DNA from: Gammaproteobacteria bacterium
Lineage (GTDB): Bacteria; Pseudomonadota; Gammaproteobacteria; Pseudomonadales; Azotimanducaceae
Reading direction: 5' to 3'
Assembly: GCA_002725995.1 (NCBI GenBank)
Contig: PBRQ01000017.1
Location: 62,641-126,640, forward strand
Length of the DNA: 64,000 bases
Part shown: positions 9,558-19,863 of the stretch, in pieces
Layout of the letters: every line of letters begins with the position of its first letter
Numbering within the stretch: the stretch's first letter is position 1
Translations under genes and position numbers: made by a program
Notes under the pieces: model-generated
Told to the model about the DNA's origin: nothing
Database searches by the model: none
Seen by the model: the letters and a program-made list of their open reading frames with translations, nothing else

Positions 9558-11747
9558 ATGGATTTTGCTGTAAGAAACTACATGGTCAGAGGTATATTTT
9601 TACTCTACTGCCTAGTGTTCATAATAATGAACTCCCAGGCAGAAGTAAGTCACGAACGGCTCATAAATGCTGATGAGGAACCGGGCAGTTGGCTAACTCA
9701 CGGCCGGAACTACGCCGAGGACAGACAAAGCCCACTCACCTCAATTAACAAAGAAAATATCAGTAAGCTGGGTCTTGCCTGGTACTTTGATACCGGAACG
9801 ACAAGAGGCCTAGAAGCATCCCCACTCATCATTGACGGTGTGATCTACAGTACCGGCTCCTGGAGCAAAGTGTTCGCCAATGATGCGGTGAGCGGGCAAC
9901 CCCTCTGGAACTACGACCCGCAGGTACCACGAGCCTGGGGTGTCAATGCCTGCTGCGATGTTGTCAATCGCGGGGTCGCTGCCTGGGGCGACAGCATTTA
10001 CTTTGGCTCCCTTGATGGCAGACTGATTGCCCTGGATAGTGCAACAGGAAACCTTCGATGGGAGACCCTTACCATTGATCCGGCACGACCCTACACCATT
10101 ACCGGTGCCCCCAGAATCATCAATGGAAAGGTCATTATCGGCAACGGTGGTGCCGAATACGGCGTGCGCGGCTATGTTTCAGCATACGATGCCGAATCAG
10201 GGGAACTGCTTTGGCGTTTCTATACGGTACCTGGAGATCCGAGCAAGCCCTTTGAATCAGAAGCAATGCGCATGGCTGCCAAGACCTGGACAGGCGATGT
10301 CTATTACGAGGTGGGTGGTGGTGGCACAGTCTGGGATTCCATGGCCTACGATCCTGAGCTCAACTTGCTCTATTTTGGCGTTGGCAACGGCTCTCCATGG
10401 AACCGGCATATAAGGTCTCCCGAGGGTGGTGACAACCTGTTTCTTTCTTCCATAATCGCCGTCAATCCAGATACGGGTGAGTACGTTTGGCATTATCAAA
10501 CCACGCCGGCAGACTCCTGGGACTACACGGCCACACAACATATCATCCTTGCTGATCTTACAATCGCCAACAAAACTAGAAAGGTGCTGATGCAGGCGCC
10601 AAAAAACGGATTCTTCTACGTCATTGACAGGCAGACAGGCGAATTAATCTCTGCGGAGAAATACACCCCCGTCTCCTGGGCAAGCCATGTTGATCTCAAG
10701 ACGGGCAGACCTGTGGAAACAGCCAATGCCAATCACCTGCTCAAGGAACAGATATCCGGACCAATGGGTCTCGGAGGACATAACTGGCACCCCATGGCAT
10801 TCAACAAGCAAACCGGCCTTGTATACATACCCGCCATGGAGAACAGCTGGGTCTACAACACTATTGAAGATTTCCAGTATTTCTCTGGAGGAAACTGGAA
10901 TCTTGGTCAGAAAGTAGAAGCAAAATACGCGAGACTGCAGAGCACATTGCCACCACTACTCACGCAGGCAACCATGAAGGGTCTGTTGAAAGGCAGACTC
11001 ATCGCCTGGGACCCAGTCACCCAAAAGGAACGCTGGCGAGTAGATCATGTAACCATGTGGAATGGTGGCCTACTAACAACTCAATCCGGGCTTGTATTTC
11101 AAGGTACCGGGGATGGCCGCTTCGTTGCTTATGATGCAGAATCCGGCCAGAGACTCTGGCAAACCAATACCGTAACAGGCGTTATCGCGGCTCCGGTTAG
11201 CTATGAAATCGATGGAGACCAGTATGTCGCGGTCATGGCCGGCTGGGGGGGAGGCGCTCCGGTAGCCCTAAAAATGCCCGGCAGTGCCTCCGCCAAAAAC
11301 GGAAGACTGCTGGTCTACAAGCTGGGCGGCAAGGAGTCGCTTCCTGATGTTTCAGTAGAACATACAATGCCTCGACCACCAAAAAATCGGGATATCGATG
11401 ATTCTGTCAACGATGGAGCGAACCTGTACAACATCCACTGCATGCGATGTCACGGTAGCAATGCCCTGAGCGGAGGCATTATTGCTGACCTTCGATACAT
11501 GAATGAGGATAGCCACAGGCTGTTCAATGAGATTGTATTAGGCGGCATTCTCAGTGGTGCCGGTATGGTAAGTTTCAAGGAAGTTCTGAGTCAGGCAGAT
11601 GCTGACGCAATACATGACTACATAATTTACGCTGCCAATCTCAAATGGGAAGAAGATCACTCCTCCGATTGGTGGGCTAGCTTCCGCGGCTGGTTTTATG
11701 AGAAATTGGTTCCCATACTCGTCATGCTCAATTCACCGCCTGAATAG
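9558..11747 (+). CDS. PQQ-dependent quinohemoprotein dehydrogenase (methanol/ethanol family) with C-terminal cytochrome c
   Basis: ORF 9516..11747; WLTHGRNYAEDRQSPL, vicinal Cys in GVNACCDVVNRG, beta-propeller repeats, C-terminal CMRCH heme motif. Confidence 0.9.
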   Translation: MDFAVRNYMVRGIFLLYCLVFIIMNSQAEVSHERLINADEEPGSWLTHGRNYAEDRQSPLTSINKENISKLGLAWYFDTGTTRGLEASPLIIDGVIYSTGSWSKVFANDAVSGQPLWNYDPQVPRAWGVNACCDVVNRGVAAWGDSIYFGSLDGRLIALDSATGNLRWETLTIDPARPYTITGAPRIINGKVIIGNGGAEYGVRGYVSAYDAESGELLWRFYTVPGDPSKPFESEAMRMAAKTWTGDVYYEVGGGGTVWDSMAYDPELNLLYFGVGNGSPWNRHIRSPEGGDNLFLSSIIAVNPDTGEYVWHYQTTPADSWDYTATQHIILADLTIANKTRKVLMQAPKNGFFYVIDRQTGELISAEKYTPVSWASHVDLKTGRPVETANANHLLKEQISGPMGLGGHNWHPMAFNKQTGLVYIPAMENSWVYNTIEDFQYFSGGNWNLGQKVEAKYARLQSTLPPLLTQATMKGLLKGRLIAWDPVTQKERWRVDHVTMWNGGLLTTQSGLVFQGTGDGRFVAYDAESGQRLWQTNTVTGVIAAPVSYEIDGDQYVAVMAGWGGGAPVALKMPGSASAKNGRLLVYKLGGKESLPDVSVEHTMPRPPKNRDIDDSVNDGANLYNIHCMRCHGSNALSGGIIADLRYMNEDSHRLFNEIVLGGILSGAGMVSFKEVLSQADADAIHDYIIYAANLKWEEDHSSDWWASFRGWFYEKLVPILVMLNSPPE

Positions 11748-11764
11748 GCTACACGTCCCAAACA

Positions 11765-12532
11765 CTACTCCGCCAACGGATTGACTATGCGGCGTTGTAT
11801 TGTTCCATTGATATGCCCGTTAACAAATTCAAAGGCAAAATCAATTTCCTCGCCAGGTATTTCCGGATGCGGACCTGGGTTGGCATGGAGACGTTTATCA
11901 ACAGATGCAAAAGTATCGAAGACCTCCAGGTATCCATCTCGGACAAACAGTTCGTCCTCCAGTTGCATTAGAAACAGCAGCGGGCAGTCTATTTTTGCTG
12001 CAGCTTCGAGTAGTTCCTGATCATGGGGGAAATTCGATTTGACACCAACCAGCCCCAATGCAGCGACGGTTACATCGTCCCTTGAAGCGATAAACGGGAT
12101 ACCGAACAGGGAGCCCATGGAAAGGCCAAAGTAGGCCAGCTTTCCTACGCCTACCGCCGCCAGGGCCTGGGTCTCGGAAACGGCACATGTCCATTCATCG
12201 GTCATGTCTTCCATGCACCCATCTCGCTCAAATTCCGGGAAAAAGGCAGTGCGGCCACCATCGCCCACTTGACGTAATCCGTGAACAGGTCCATCAAGGG
12301 ACAAAACGGGAAATTTCGCTTCCTTGACAAATCGAGCCGCCAGCGAACATATTGGCGGCTGATATCTGTCACCGGATGCACCATGTCCCAAGCAAATCAG
12401 GGTGCACCCGGCTGACATTGAGTCAGGCAGCCACAGGGCACCCGTTATGTCTCGTTTCCCCTCACGGGTAATTCTGAACTCACGGGTCGGTACACCTTCT
12501 TTATCGGTCGCATCACTCCACTCAACTGACAT
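11765..12532 (-). CDS. Alpha/beta hydrolase (dienelactone hydrolase-like)
   Basis: LGHGASGD oxyanion region, nucleophile elbow YFGLSMGS. Confidence 0.8.
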   Translation of the reverse strand: MSVEWSDATDKEGVPTREFRITREGKRDITGALWLPDSMSAGCTLICLGHGASGDRYQPPICSLAARFVKEAKFPVLSLDGPVHGLRQVGDGGRTAFFPEFERDGCMEDMTDEWTCAVSETQALAAVGVGKLAYFGLSMGSLFGIPFIASRDDVTVAALGLVGVKSNFPHDQELLEAAAKIDCPLLFLMQLEDELFVRDGYLEVFDTFASVDKRLHANPGPHPEIPGEEIDFAFEFVNGHINGTIQRRIVNPLAE

Positions 12533-12546
12533 ACCAGTGCTTTTTA

Positions 12547-13761
12547 TCAGGAATTTGCGGTCGGTATTTCACTAAAGGGTATGCCCTTATCAACACGAAT
12601 ATCCTGTGGCATACCAAGCACACGTTCAGCGACAATATTGGCCATAATTTCATCCGTACCGCCAGCGATTCTCCCACCGGGCGCCGCCATGTAAGTCGCC
12701 TGGAACAATCCTGCTTCCGCCGACAGTTCCGGGTCCCAAATGGCACCGCTGGACTCAAGCAGATCCAGGGCAAACGAAGCCATGTCCTGCTGTTTGGGCG
12801 CACCAACCAATTTTCCTATGGAGTTTTCCGGACCTGGAATTTCACCCCTGGACAGGGCTGACAAGGAACGATAACCCGTATATTTCAAACCAGATTCAGT
12901 TACATACCAATCCGCCAGTTTTCTTCTAACCGTTTTGTCACTAATCGCCGGCTCATCATCGATATTGATGTTCTGTGCCAGCTTAAATACTGATTTGAAA
13001 TTGACACCACCACCGCCAGAGCCGATGGCAGCCCGTTCGTTCATCAAGGTGGTCAGGGCAACCTGCCAGCCCTGGCCGACCTCACCTAGGCGCTGCGAAT
13101 CTGAAACACGTACATCGGTAAAATATATTTCATTAAAGTTGGCACCACCCGAAATCTGCTTGATAGGTTTGATCTCAATACCCGGTGATTTCATGTCGAG
13201 GAAAAAGTAGGTCAACCCCTGGTGTTTGGGTGCACTGGGGTCTGTTCTTAGAACGATGACGCCCCAATCCGCGTAATGCGCACCCGAGGTCCAGATCTTC
13301 TGCCCATTGATAATCCATTCATCACCATCTTTCTCACCGCGGGTTCGAAGTGCCGCCAGATCAGAACCACCGGCCGGTTCACTGAACATTTGGCACCAGA
13401 TCTCTTCACCACTGGCGAGCTTAGGTATGAAGCGCTTGTTCTGCTCTTCGGTAGCCCAGGCCATCATGGTTGGCGCACACATACCGTGACCTATGGCAAA
13501 GACACCAAGCTCCACCATCTGATACTTAGATTCCTCCTGGCCAAAAATAACCGCCTCGATCGCCGTGGCGCCTCTTCCGCCATGTTCTTTCGGCCAACGC
13601 AGCGCTGCCCACCCGGCGTCGTACTTGCGTTTCTGCCACAACTTGGCGGCTGCGAGGAAATCTAGGCCTTCTTTTTCTTCTTTAGTTGGCACATTGGCTG
13701 CAAGCCAGTCTCTGGCCTCCTTCCTGAATGCTGCTTCTTCTGCTGTGTCTTCAAAATCCAT
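12547..13761 (-). CDS. Acyl-CoA dehydrogenase, long subunit (pair A)
   Basis: ORF 12547..13875; start MDFEDTAEEAAFRKEARDWLA; CQMFSEPAGGSDLAAL; IAGGTDEIMANIVAERVLGMPQ. Confidence 0.92.
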   Translation of the reverse strand: MDFEDTAEEAAFRKEARDWLAANVPTKEEKEGLDFLAAAKLWQKRKYDAGWAALRWPKEHGGRGATAIEAVIFGQEESKYQMVELGVFAIGHGMCAPTMMAWATEEQNKRFIPKLASGEEIWCQMFSEPAGGSDLAALRTRGEKDGDEWIINGQKIWTSGAHYADWGVIVLRTDPSAPKHQGLTYFFLDMKSPGIEIKPIKQISGGANFNEIYFTDVRVSDSQRLGEVGQGWQVALTTLMNERAAIGSGGGGVNFKSVFKLAQNINIDDEPAISDKTVRRKLADWYVTESGLKYTGYRSLSALSRGEIPGPENSIGKLVGAPKQQDMASFALDLLESSGAIWDPELSAEAGLFQATYMAAPGGRIAGGTDEIMANIVAERVLGMPQDIRVDKGIPFSEIPTANS

Positions 13762-13826
13762 AACTTCTCTCCTGAATCTGTGCGGCATATGCCATGTGGG
13801 TTGCCTAGGACAACCCGGCCCGACCT

Positions 13827-14945
13827 CTACGCGGCTCGACCTGTTTCTATTGCCTTGATTAGCTTTTCCTGCCAAACGGGTTCACTGCCTATATTGATCG
13901 ACAACAGTTTGGATCGTCGGTATGGAAACTGGCAGTCAAACTCCCAGGTGAATCCCATCCCGCCGTGTGTCTGGATATTTTCCTTAGAGGCAAAATAGTA
14001 GGCCTGAATAGCACCCACTCGTGCTGTAGCGGCAGCGATCGGTAATTCAGGTGCATTGGTAGACAGGGCCCAGGCCCCATAATAACAGTTGGACTTCGCC
14101 AGCGTATTTTTTACATACATATTGGCAAGCTTATGCTTGATTGCCTGATAGGTAGCAATTGGACGGCCGAAGGCAAATCTTCCCATTGCGTAATCCTTGG
14201 CCATTTCAAGCGCGGTTTCCGCTCCGCCTACCTGTTCCCAGGCAAACAAGACTGCCGCCCGATCATAGATATTGTTCAGCAGTGCCCAGCCTTCTCCTTC
14301 CTTGCCCAGCAGTTCGGCGCTGGCGCCAGCGAAATCAATCTTTGCATGGGAACGACTTGGATCAATAGTATCTAGCTTCTGTCTTGAAACTGAGGACTGA
14401 TTCAAATCAACGAGATAGGTACTGGCGCCATCACCGCTATCACATGCCGCAAAGACTACGGCAAAATCAGCAATATCCCCATCGGCAACCGGTAATTTAC
14501 TACCACTTAAGCTGCTGGCATCGGCAGAAGTCGTGAGAGATTTTGGCGTCACCTGCCCCTTACCTTCACCCGCAGCAAGACAACCAATAATGGAACCGGA
14601 TGCCAACTTCGGCAACCATTCCTCTTTTTGCTCTTTTGAGCCGGCTACCAGCAAAGCCTCCGTGGCAAGATAAACGGAGGAAGAAAAGGGCAGCGGCGCT
14701 AGGGAGCGACCCAGCTCTTCTGCAATTACGCACAGTTCAAGATAGGACATGCCAAGCCCATCATATTCCTCGGGTATTACCGTCGCGGTCCAGCCCATCT
14801 CCACAACCTTGGTCCACAATTCCTGATCGTATGATTCGTCACCATCCAGAATCTTACGCACTACCTTGGTTGAACAATGATCCTTTAGGAAACCAGATGC
14901 CTGCTCTCGCAGCAGATTCTGTTCCTCAGAAAATTCGAAGTTCAT
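13827..14945 (-). CDS. Acyl-CoA dehydrogenase, short subunit (pair A)
   Basis: MNFEFSEEQNLLREQASGFLKD; ENIQTHGGMGFTWEFDCQFPYRR. Confidence 0.92.
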   Translation of the reverse strand: MNFEFSEEQNLLREQASGFLKDHCSTKVVRKILDGDESYDQELWTKVVEMGWTATVIPEEYDGLGMSYLELCVIAEELGRSLAPLPFSSSVYLATEALLVAGSKEQKEEWLPKLASGSIIGCLAAGEGKGQVTPKSLTTSADASSLSGSKLPVADGDIADFAVVFAACDSGDGASTYLVDLNQSSVSRQKLDTIDPSRSHAKIDFAGASAELLGKEGEGWALLNNIYDRAAVLFAWEQVGGAETALEMAKDYAMGRFAFGRPIATYQAIKHKLANMYVKNTLAKSNCYYGAWALSTNAPELPIAAATARVGAIQAYYFASKENIQTHGGMGFTWEFDCQFPYRRSKLLSINIGSEPVWQEKLIKAIETGRAA

Positions 14946-15068
14946 CTATTACTCCTCTAATCAGCCCTAAATCCTGATGTCACACCGAGTCGTCACCAGG
15001 AGTAAATAAGTCGCACCGGAAAACTACCACGATGCTCGATCGAACACCATTGTCACTGCTCGGCGGGT

Positions 15069-15102
15069 TACTGAAAAAGTGCTTTCCCGCACTTTTTCAG
15101 TA
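15069..15102. terminator. Strong hairpin between the two ACAD gene pairs, probable terminator
   Basis: Perfect 14-bp inverted repeat TACTGAAAAAGTGC-TTTCCC-GCACTTTTTCAGTA, followed by a smaller hairpin CGGGCA-TC-TGCCCG. Confidence 0.6.
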
Positions 15103-15119
15103 TCACGGGCATCTGCCCG

Positions 15120-16370
15120 CTAGACAACGTTTCTTGGTACATCCTTGAAAGGTCCCGAATCAAACCTGGGCTCTTTCTCCATGCCCAGAACCCGTTCAGC
15201 AATTATATTGCGCTGAATTTCGTCGGTGCCTCCAGCAATGGATACTGCCGGGACAGAAACCAGGACCTCTGCAATAAGACCATCCATGGCGCCATCACTC
15301 CCGGTGAGCAAAGCATCAGCTCCTGAAATCAGTGTATGTACCCCGGAAGCCTGCTTAGCTACATTGCTGGCCGCGAGCTTGCCCAGTGAACCCTCCGGGC
15401 CCTGTGGCATTCCGAGCTCCTGCGCTGCCCGCGCTCTTCTTGCAGTCCACTCAGCGGATTTCGACATAATGAGTAGCTTGGCAATTTCCTGGCGAACACT
15501 AGCATTCTCGATTCTGCCAGTCTGTTTTGCCCTTTGCATGACAAGGTCGACTCGCCCAGCCCGCTGTGGGTACCACTTGTAGGGCTCCATAACCGTAGCG
15601 ACTTCCTTTCGCTCTTCTTCATAGATCGCACCGGGTAATCCTGAATCACGGTTCAGTCGATTCATTCCATCCGCATTTCGTCGTTCATGGGCAAGGGTTG
15701 TCATGGCAACCCGCCAGCCTGCACCTTCCTCGTCTACCCTATACTGCGGCGCTACCGTCGCGTCTGTAATAAACACCTGATTGAAGGAAGCATGCCCATT
15801 CATTTGTTTCACCTGATGTACATCGACGCCGGGCTGAGTCATGTCCAGAATGAAATAGGTCAATCCCTGGTGCTTGGGCACATCCCAGTCGGTTCTCGCC
15901 AATAGCAAACCATAGTCAGCATGATGTGCGCTGGTGGTCCAGAGTTTCTGGCCATTCACGATCCAGTTTTCCCCATCGAAATCAGCGCGAGTTGTCGCAC
16001 CGGCCAGATCACTGCCACTACCCGGCTCACTGAACAATTGACACCAGGTATCTTCCCCGGTGAGAATTCGGCGCAGGAACTCCTTTTTATGCAAATCGTT
16101 GCCATGTTCAAGGATAGTCGCTGCCGCCAGCATCCTGATGCCGCTACGGGCAACACCTACGGCATTAACCTCCGCAAATTCTTCTTCAATTTCCGGCAGC
16201 ATGGCAACGGGTAAATCACGTCCATACCATTGCCCAGGCCAATCTGGAACGCCCCAGCCGGAATCCGCTAATTTGTTTCGCCACTCAACCAATGATAAGC
16301 CAGCATCCCAGTTTTCCTGTAGCCATGCTCTGACTTCCTCCTTTACCGCGTTGACCGTTAGATTGCTCAT
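15120..16370 (-). CDS. Acyl-CoA dehydrogenase, long subunit (pair B)
   Basis: CQLFSEPGSGSDLAGATTRA; IAGGTDEIQRNIIAERVLGMEKEPRFD; start MSNLTVNAV overlaps stop of upstream gene. Confidence 0.92.
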   Translation of the reverse strand: MSNLTVNAVKEEVRAWLQENWDAGLSLVEWRNKLADSGWGVPDWPGQWYGRDLPVAMLPEIEEEFAEVNAVGVARSGIRMLAAATILEHGNDLHKKEFLRRILTGEDTWCQLFSEPGSGSDLAGATTRADFDGENWIVNGQKLWTTSAHHADYGLLLARTDWDVPKHQGLTYFILDMTQPGVDVHQVKQMNGHASFNQVFITDATVAPQYRVDEEGAGWRVAMTTLAHERRNADGMNRLNRDSGLPGAIYEEERKEVATVMEPYKWYPQRAGRVDLVMQRAKQTGRIENASVRQEIAKLLIMSKSAEWTARRARAAQELGMPQGPEGSLGKLAASNVAKQASGVHTLISGADALLTGSDGAMDGLIAEVLVSVPAVSIAGGTDEIQRNIIAERVLGMEKEPRFDSGPFKDVPRNVV

Positions 16371-17503
16371 ATCCCTTCCCCCCATCTCTGCATCATCAGT
16401 TCCCGGTGGTAGGCCGGGTCCCCAAGGAAAACCTCAGAACTTTTAGCCCTCTTAAACCATAAATGCGTATCCTGGTCCCAGGTGAATCCAATTCCTCCGT
16501 GGATCTGTATGCTGTCCGCCGCTATCTGAATGTAGGCATCCGACGCAGCACTTTTCGCCATGTTCGCAAGCACCGGGACGCTTTCATCCCCTTCGTCCAA
16601 TGCCGCCGCCGCACGGTAGGCAGCCGATTTGGCCAGTTCAAGGAGTAGCAACATATCTGCACACCTGTGCTTAATCGCCTGAAAGGATCCGATCACTCGC
16701 CCGAACTGCATACGAACTTTCGAGTACTCTACGGTTGAATCCATCAAATACTGCGCTCCACCTATCATTTCATTGGATAGAGCAATTGCAGCCTGATCTA
16801 ACGTTTTAGTTAAGGCGCCCATCCCTGCACCCGGCTCTCCCAAAGGCTCGGCCTGCACGCTATTGAACTCAAGGCGGGCAAGTTTTCTCGTTGGATCAAC
16901 GGTCTTCAACAAGCTTTTTGTCAAACCGGGTGCATCACCATCCACGACAAAAAAGGATATGCCATCATCACCTTCGCTGCCTTCTAGTCTTGCGACTACA
17001 ACAATTTTTCCAGCCGTATGTCCATCTACCACGAAGCACTTTTCGCCTTGAAGAGTAAATTCATCGCCATCAGTTTCCGCTACAAGCTCGACTGCCGCTG
17101 CATTCCACCGCCCACTGGACTCTGTCACCGCCAGGGTGGCTCTAATACTACCGGAGGCAATCTGTGGCAGCAGATCTAGCTTTTGCTTTTCAGTTCCAAC
17201 GTTCAAAATAGCGTTGGCAGCCAGCACAACACTCGAGAAGTAGGGTGCACATAAAAGCGAATGCCCCATCTCCTCCATTACGATCGATAGCTCTACAAAG
17301 CCAAAGCCTGCACCGCCATAATTCTCTGGTACGATCAAGGAAGGAAGCGCCAGTTCATCGCTTAGCTGTTTCCAGACGACGGGGTCAAATCCGTCATCAG
17401 TTTCCATCAGCCTGCGTACTTCTGTGGTAGGTGATTTCTCTCTGAGGAATCGCTTTACCACATCCTTGAATTGATGCTGCTCCTCAGTAAATGCAAATTG
17501 CAT
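16367..17503 (-). CDS. Acyl-CoA dehydrogenase, short subunit (pair B)
   Basis: ORF 16367..17557; start MQFAFTEEQHQFKDVVKRFL; DSIQIHGGIGFTWDQDTHLWFKRAK. Confidence 0.92.
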   Translation of the reverse strand: MQFAFTEEQHQFKDVVKRFLREKSPTTEVRRLMETDDGFDPVVWKQLSDELALPSLIVPENYGGAGFGFVELSIVMEEMGHSLLCAPYFSSVVLAANAILNVGTEKQKLDLLPQIASGSIRATLAVTESSGRWNAAAVELVAETDGDEFTLQGEKCFVVDGHTAGKIVVVARLEGSEGDDGISFFVVDGDAPGLTKSLLKTVDPTRKLARLEFNSVQAEPLGEPGAGMGALTKTLDQAAIALSNEMIGGAQYLMDSTVEYSKVRMQFGRVIGSFQAIKHRCADMLLLLELAKSAAYRAAAALDEGDESVPVLANMAKSAASDAYIQIAADSIQIHGGIGFTWDQDTHLWFKRAKSSEVFLGDPAYHRELMMQRWGEGI

Positions 17504-17667
17504 GCTTATCCCTTTCGCAAAAGGTCGAGCATACATTGGTAAAACCACTAATCGCAAACAGCTAAGCGGCTGCGTGAAAAGAAAGGATACACAAAGAACT
17601 GACCCGGGGGGCTTCCCGGTCAGATTATTAGATTAGGGAGGCGGGGAGAGCTGCGGATACCCGAGGG

Positions 17668-18120
17668 CTAGCTGCCAATTCCCGCAGTTTCGCCCTTAAT
17701 GTACCGCTCCAACTGATCGATCACATGGGACTGCTCATCAATAATGGATTTGACCAGATCGCCCATCGATATCATGCCGCAAAGTTTTTCATCAATGATG
17801 ACCGGCAGATGACGAATCCGTTTGGCGGTCATCAATGCCATCGCTTCATCGACCGCATGCGTCGGCTCAATACAAACCACATTGCTGGTCATGATTTCTG
17901 AAATTAGCGTATCTTTCGAGGATTTACCCTGAAGGATAACGCTCCGGGCATAATCCCTTTCTGAAATGATCCCCACCAGTTGACCATCATCAGACATAAC
18001 GGTGAGGGCTCCAACACCTTTCAACGACATCATTTCAATGGCCTGGTAGACGGATTGGGCGGGTCCAATAGACCATACATCACTCCCCTTGACCACCAGC
18101 AGATCCTTTATCTTGGACAT
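17668..18120 (-). CDS. CBS-domain pair protein
   Basis: GVGALTVMSDDGQLVGIISERDYAR and RIRHLPVIIDEKLCGMISMGDLVK. Confidence 0.92.
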   Translation of the reverse strand: MSKIKDLLVVKGSDVWSIGPAQSVYQAIEMMSLKGVGALTVMSDDGQLVGIISERDYARSVILQGKSSKDTLISEIMTSNVVCIEPTHAVDEAMALMTAKRIRHLPVIIDEKLCGMISMGDLVKSIIDEQSHVIDQLERYIKGETAGIGS

Positions 18121-18357
18121 TTGGCACCTCGGCTGTTGTACCATCCAGTTTCCTCCTAGCCAAAAAATCCGTAAAGGACTTTATTGCACTAAAAACCCTG
18201 GGTTGCTTATTTCGAAATGATCTAAAAACTACTCAAAACCCCTGGCGCTGGGATCAGAGTAAGGAACAAAAGTAAGCTGGTGCAGGCTTTTTCCGGGCAC
18301 CTCAAGTTCGCCCAGGCCACTTACTCTCAGCGGAAAAGACCCACCCATTCACAACCC

Positions 18358-19428
18358 CTATAGAGAAGTGGCAAACCCATAAATGGACCTGATGGTTTCC
18401 TGATAAACCTCGGGAATGATGTCGGGAAAAATTTGATCGCCTGCATGTGGTGTGCCATTTACCGTCCTTGCCACAGTGGGCACACCAGCACCAAGCAGTT
18501 TTCTGTAGTAGCCAAGACCTTCATCCCGCAGCGGGTCAAGTTCATTTACCGAGATTACATGAGGCGGCAGGCCCGCCAGGTCTTCTAGTTTGGCATGATA
18601 GGGCCAGGCCAGTGGATTAGAGCTGTTGTTGTTACTTGGATCATAAACTTTCACCAGTGCAGCCATCATTGCACAGTCCATCATGTATCCATTATTTTCA
18701 TACAGTGAGAGTAGCTGCTCGGATGGATTTGCATAGCATCCAGAGATGTATGGGCACATTGCATATACTCCATCTATCTGATTCAGCCATCCTTCCTGTT
18801 TAGCTTTCAAAGTGGTCGCCAAAGACAGGTTTCCACCACCGGATTCACCAGAAATCACAATTGAAGAAATACCCAGGCGCTCCCTATTGGTATAGGTCCA
18901 CTGTAAGGCTTCTGCGCAATCGTTTAACCCTGCAGGGAATGGATGATTACCCAGGCGCCCGCCGCCATTTCGAAACTCCACGCCAATAACAACCATGCCC
19001 ATATCGGCAAGACTATCTCGCCAGCGAACAAATGGTGGATCCTCTGCGGTCATTAGTACCATACCGCCACCATGCGTATGAACAATACAAGGCAATCGCC
19101 CATCACTAGATTTTGGTCGATGGATATGGAGGTTTATCTCATTGTCATCGACGCCTGTAATAGTCTCCGTGGAAGAAGTGATGGAATCCAATATTGGCAT
19201 GGCAGCACGAAGAATAGGATTTGCCAGTGCGGCAGTTTCTTCAAATGCCATGCAGTAGGCAAGGCAATCCTCATAGGCGGCATCTGAACCTATTGGTTCT
19301 ACAGCATCAGCAAACCCACCCACAGCTGCAAGCGCCTGGATGATCCTCGGATCAGTGCGACTATCTTCATCAAGGCTGGCATTGGGATTTCCCAGCCTGC
19401 CTGGCAAATTCACATTACTATTTGTCAT
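18358..19428 (-). CDS. Alpha/beta hydrolase fold esterase (HSL-like)
   Basis: HTHGGGMVL oxyanion motif, ISGESGGGNLSLA nucleophile elbow. Confidence 0.87.
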   Translation of the reverse strand: MTNSNVNLPGRLGNPNASLDEDSRTDPRIIQALAAVGGFADAVEPIGSDAAYEDCLAYCMAFEETAALANPILRAAMPILDSITSSTETITGVDDNEINLHIHRPKSSDGRLPCIVHTHGGGMVLMTAEDPPFVRWRDSLADMGMVVIGVEFRNGGGRLGNHPFPAGLNDCAEALQWTYTNRERLGISSIVISGESGGGNLSLATTLKAKQEGWLNQIDGVYAMCPYISGCYANPSEQLLSLYENNGYMMDCAMMAALVKVYDPSNNNSSNPLAWPYHAKLEDLAGLPPHVISVNELDPLRDEGLGYYRKLLGAGVPTVARTVNGTPHAGDQIFPDIIPEVYQETIRSIYGFATSL

Positions 19429-19645
19429 AGTTTTTCGGATCCCTTTGATACTGGAAACTAGCCCGCAACTATCCACTACTAGGAAAGAGCAATTTCAAAA
19501 TGGCCTTTGCAGAAAATATACCGAAATGTGATTTGAAAGTATCCGCAAATATTAGGACTCTAATTGATGTTACTCTCCGAAGGTATGTGGTGGATTAAAA
19601 CTATAGATCCCAAATCTTAAAGTTTCGTTTCAACCGGTGATAGCG

Positions 19646-19786
19646 ATGAGAAATGCAGCCCTATTCCTTTTTTTGGCAGCCACCCTGCTTGCTGCCGAGA
19701 AGAGCCCTCCATCCGCCAGCGATCTGAAACTAATGTTGTCATCACGAAGCATAGCTCCGACCCTGATGCTGCAAGCCAGCGTATAG
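19646..19786 (+). CDS. Short exported peptide or gene remnant
   Basis: MRNAALFLFLAATLLAAEKSPPSASDLKLMLSSRSIAPTLMLQASV*; signal-peptide-like N-terminus only. Confidence 0.2.
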   Translation: MRNAALFLFLAATLLAAEKSPPSASDLKLMLSSRSIAPTLMLQASV

Positions 19787-19863
19787 ACAGCGAAACAGCC
19801 TTCATCATGCCCCAGATTGCCGCCCATCTATCTCGTTAGGGAAAATAGTTTTGTACGGCAGGG

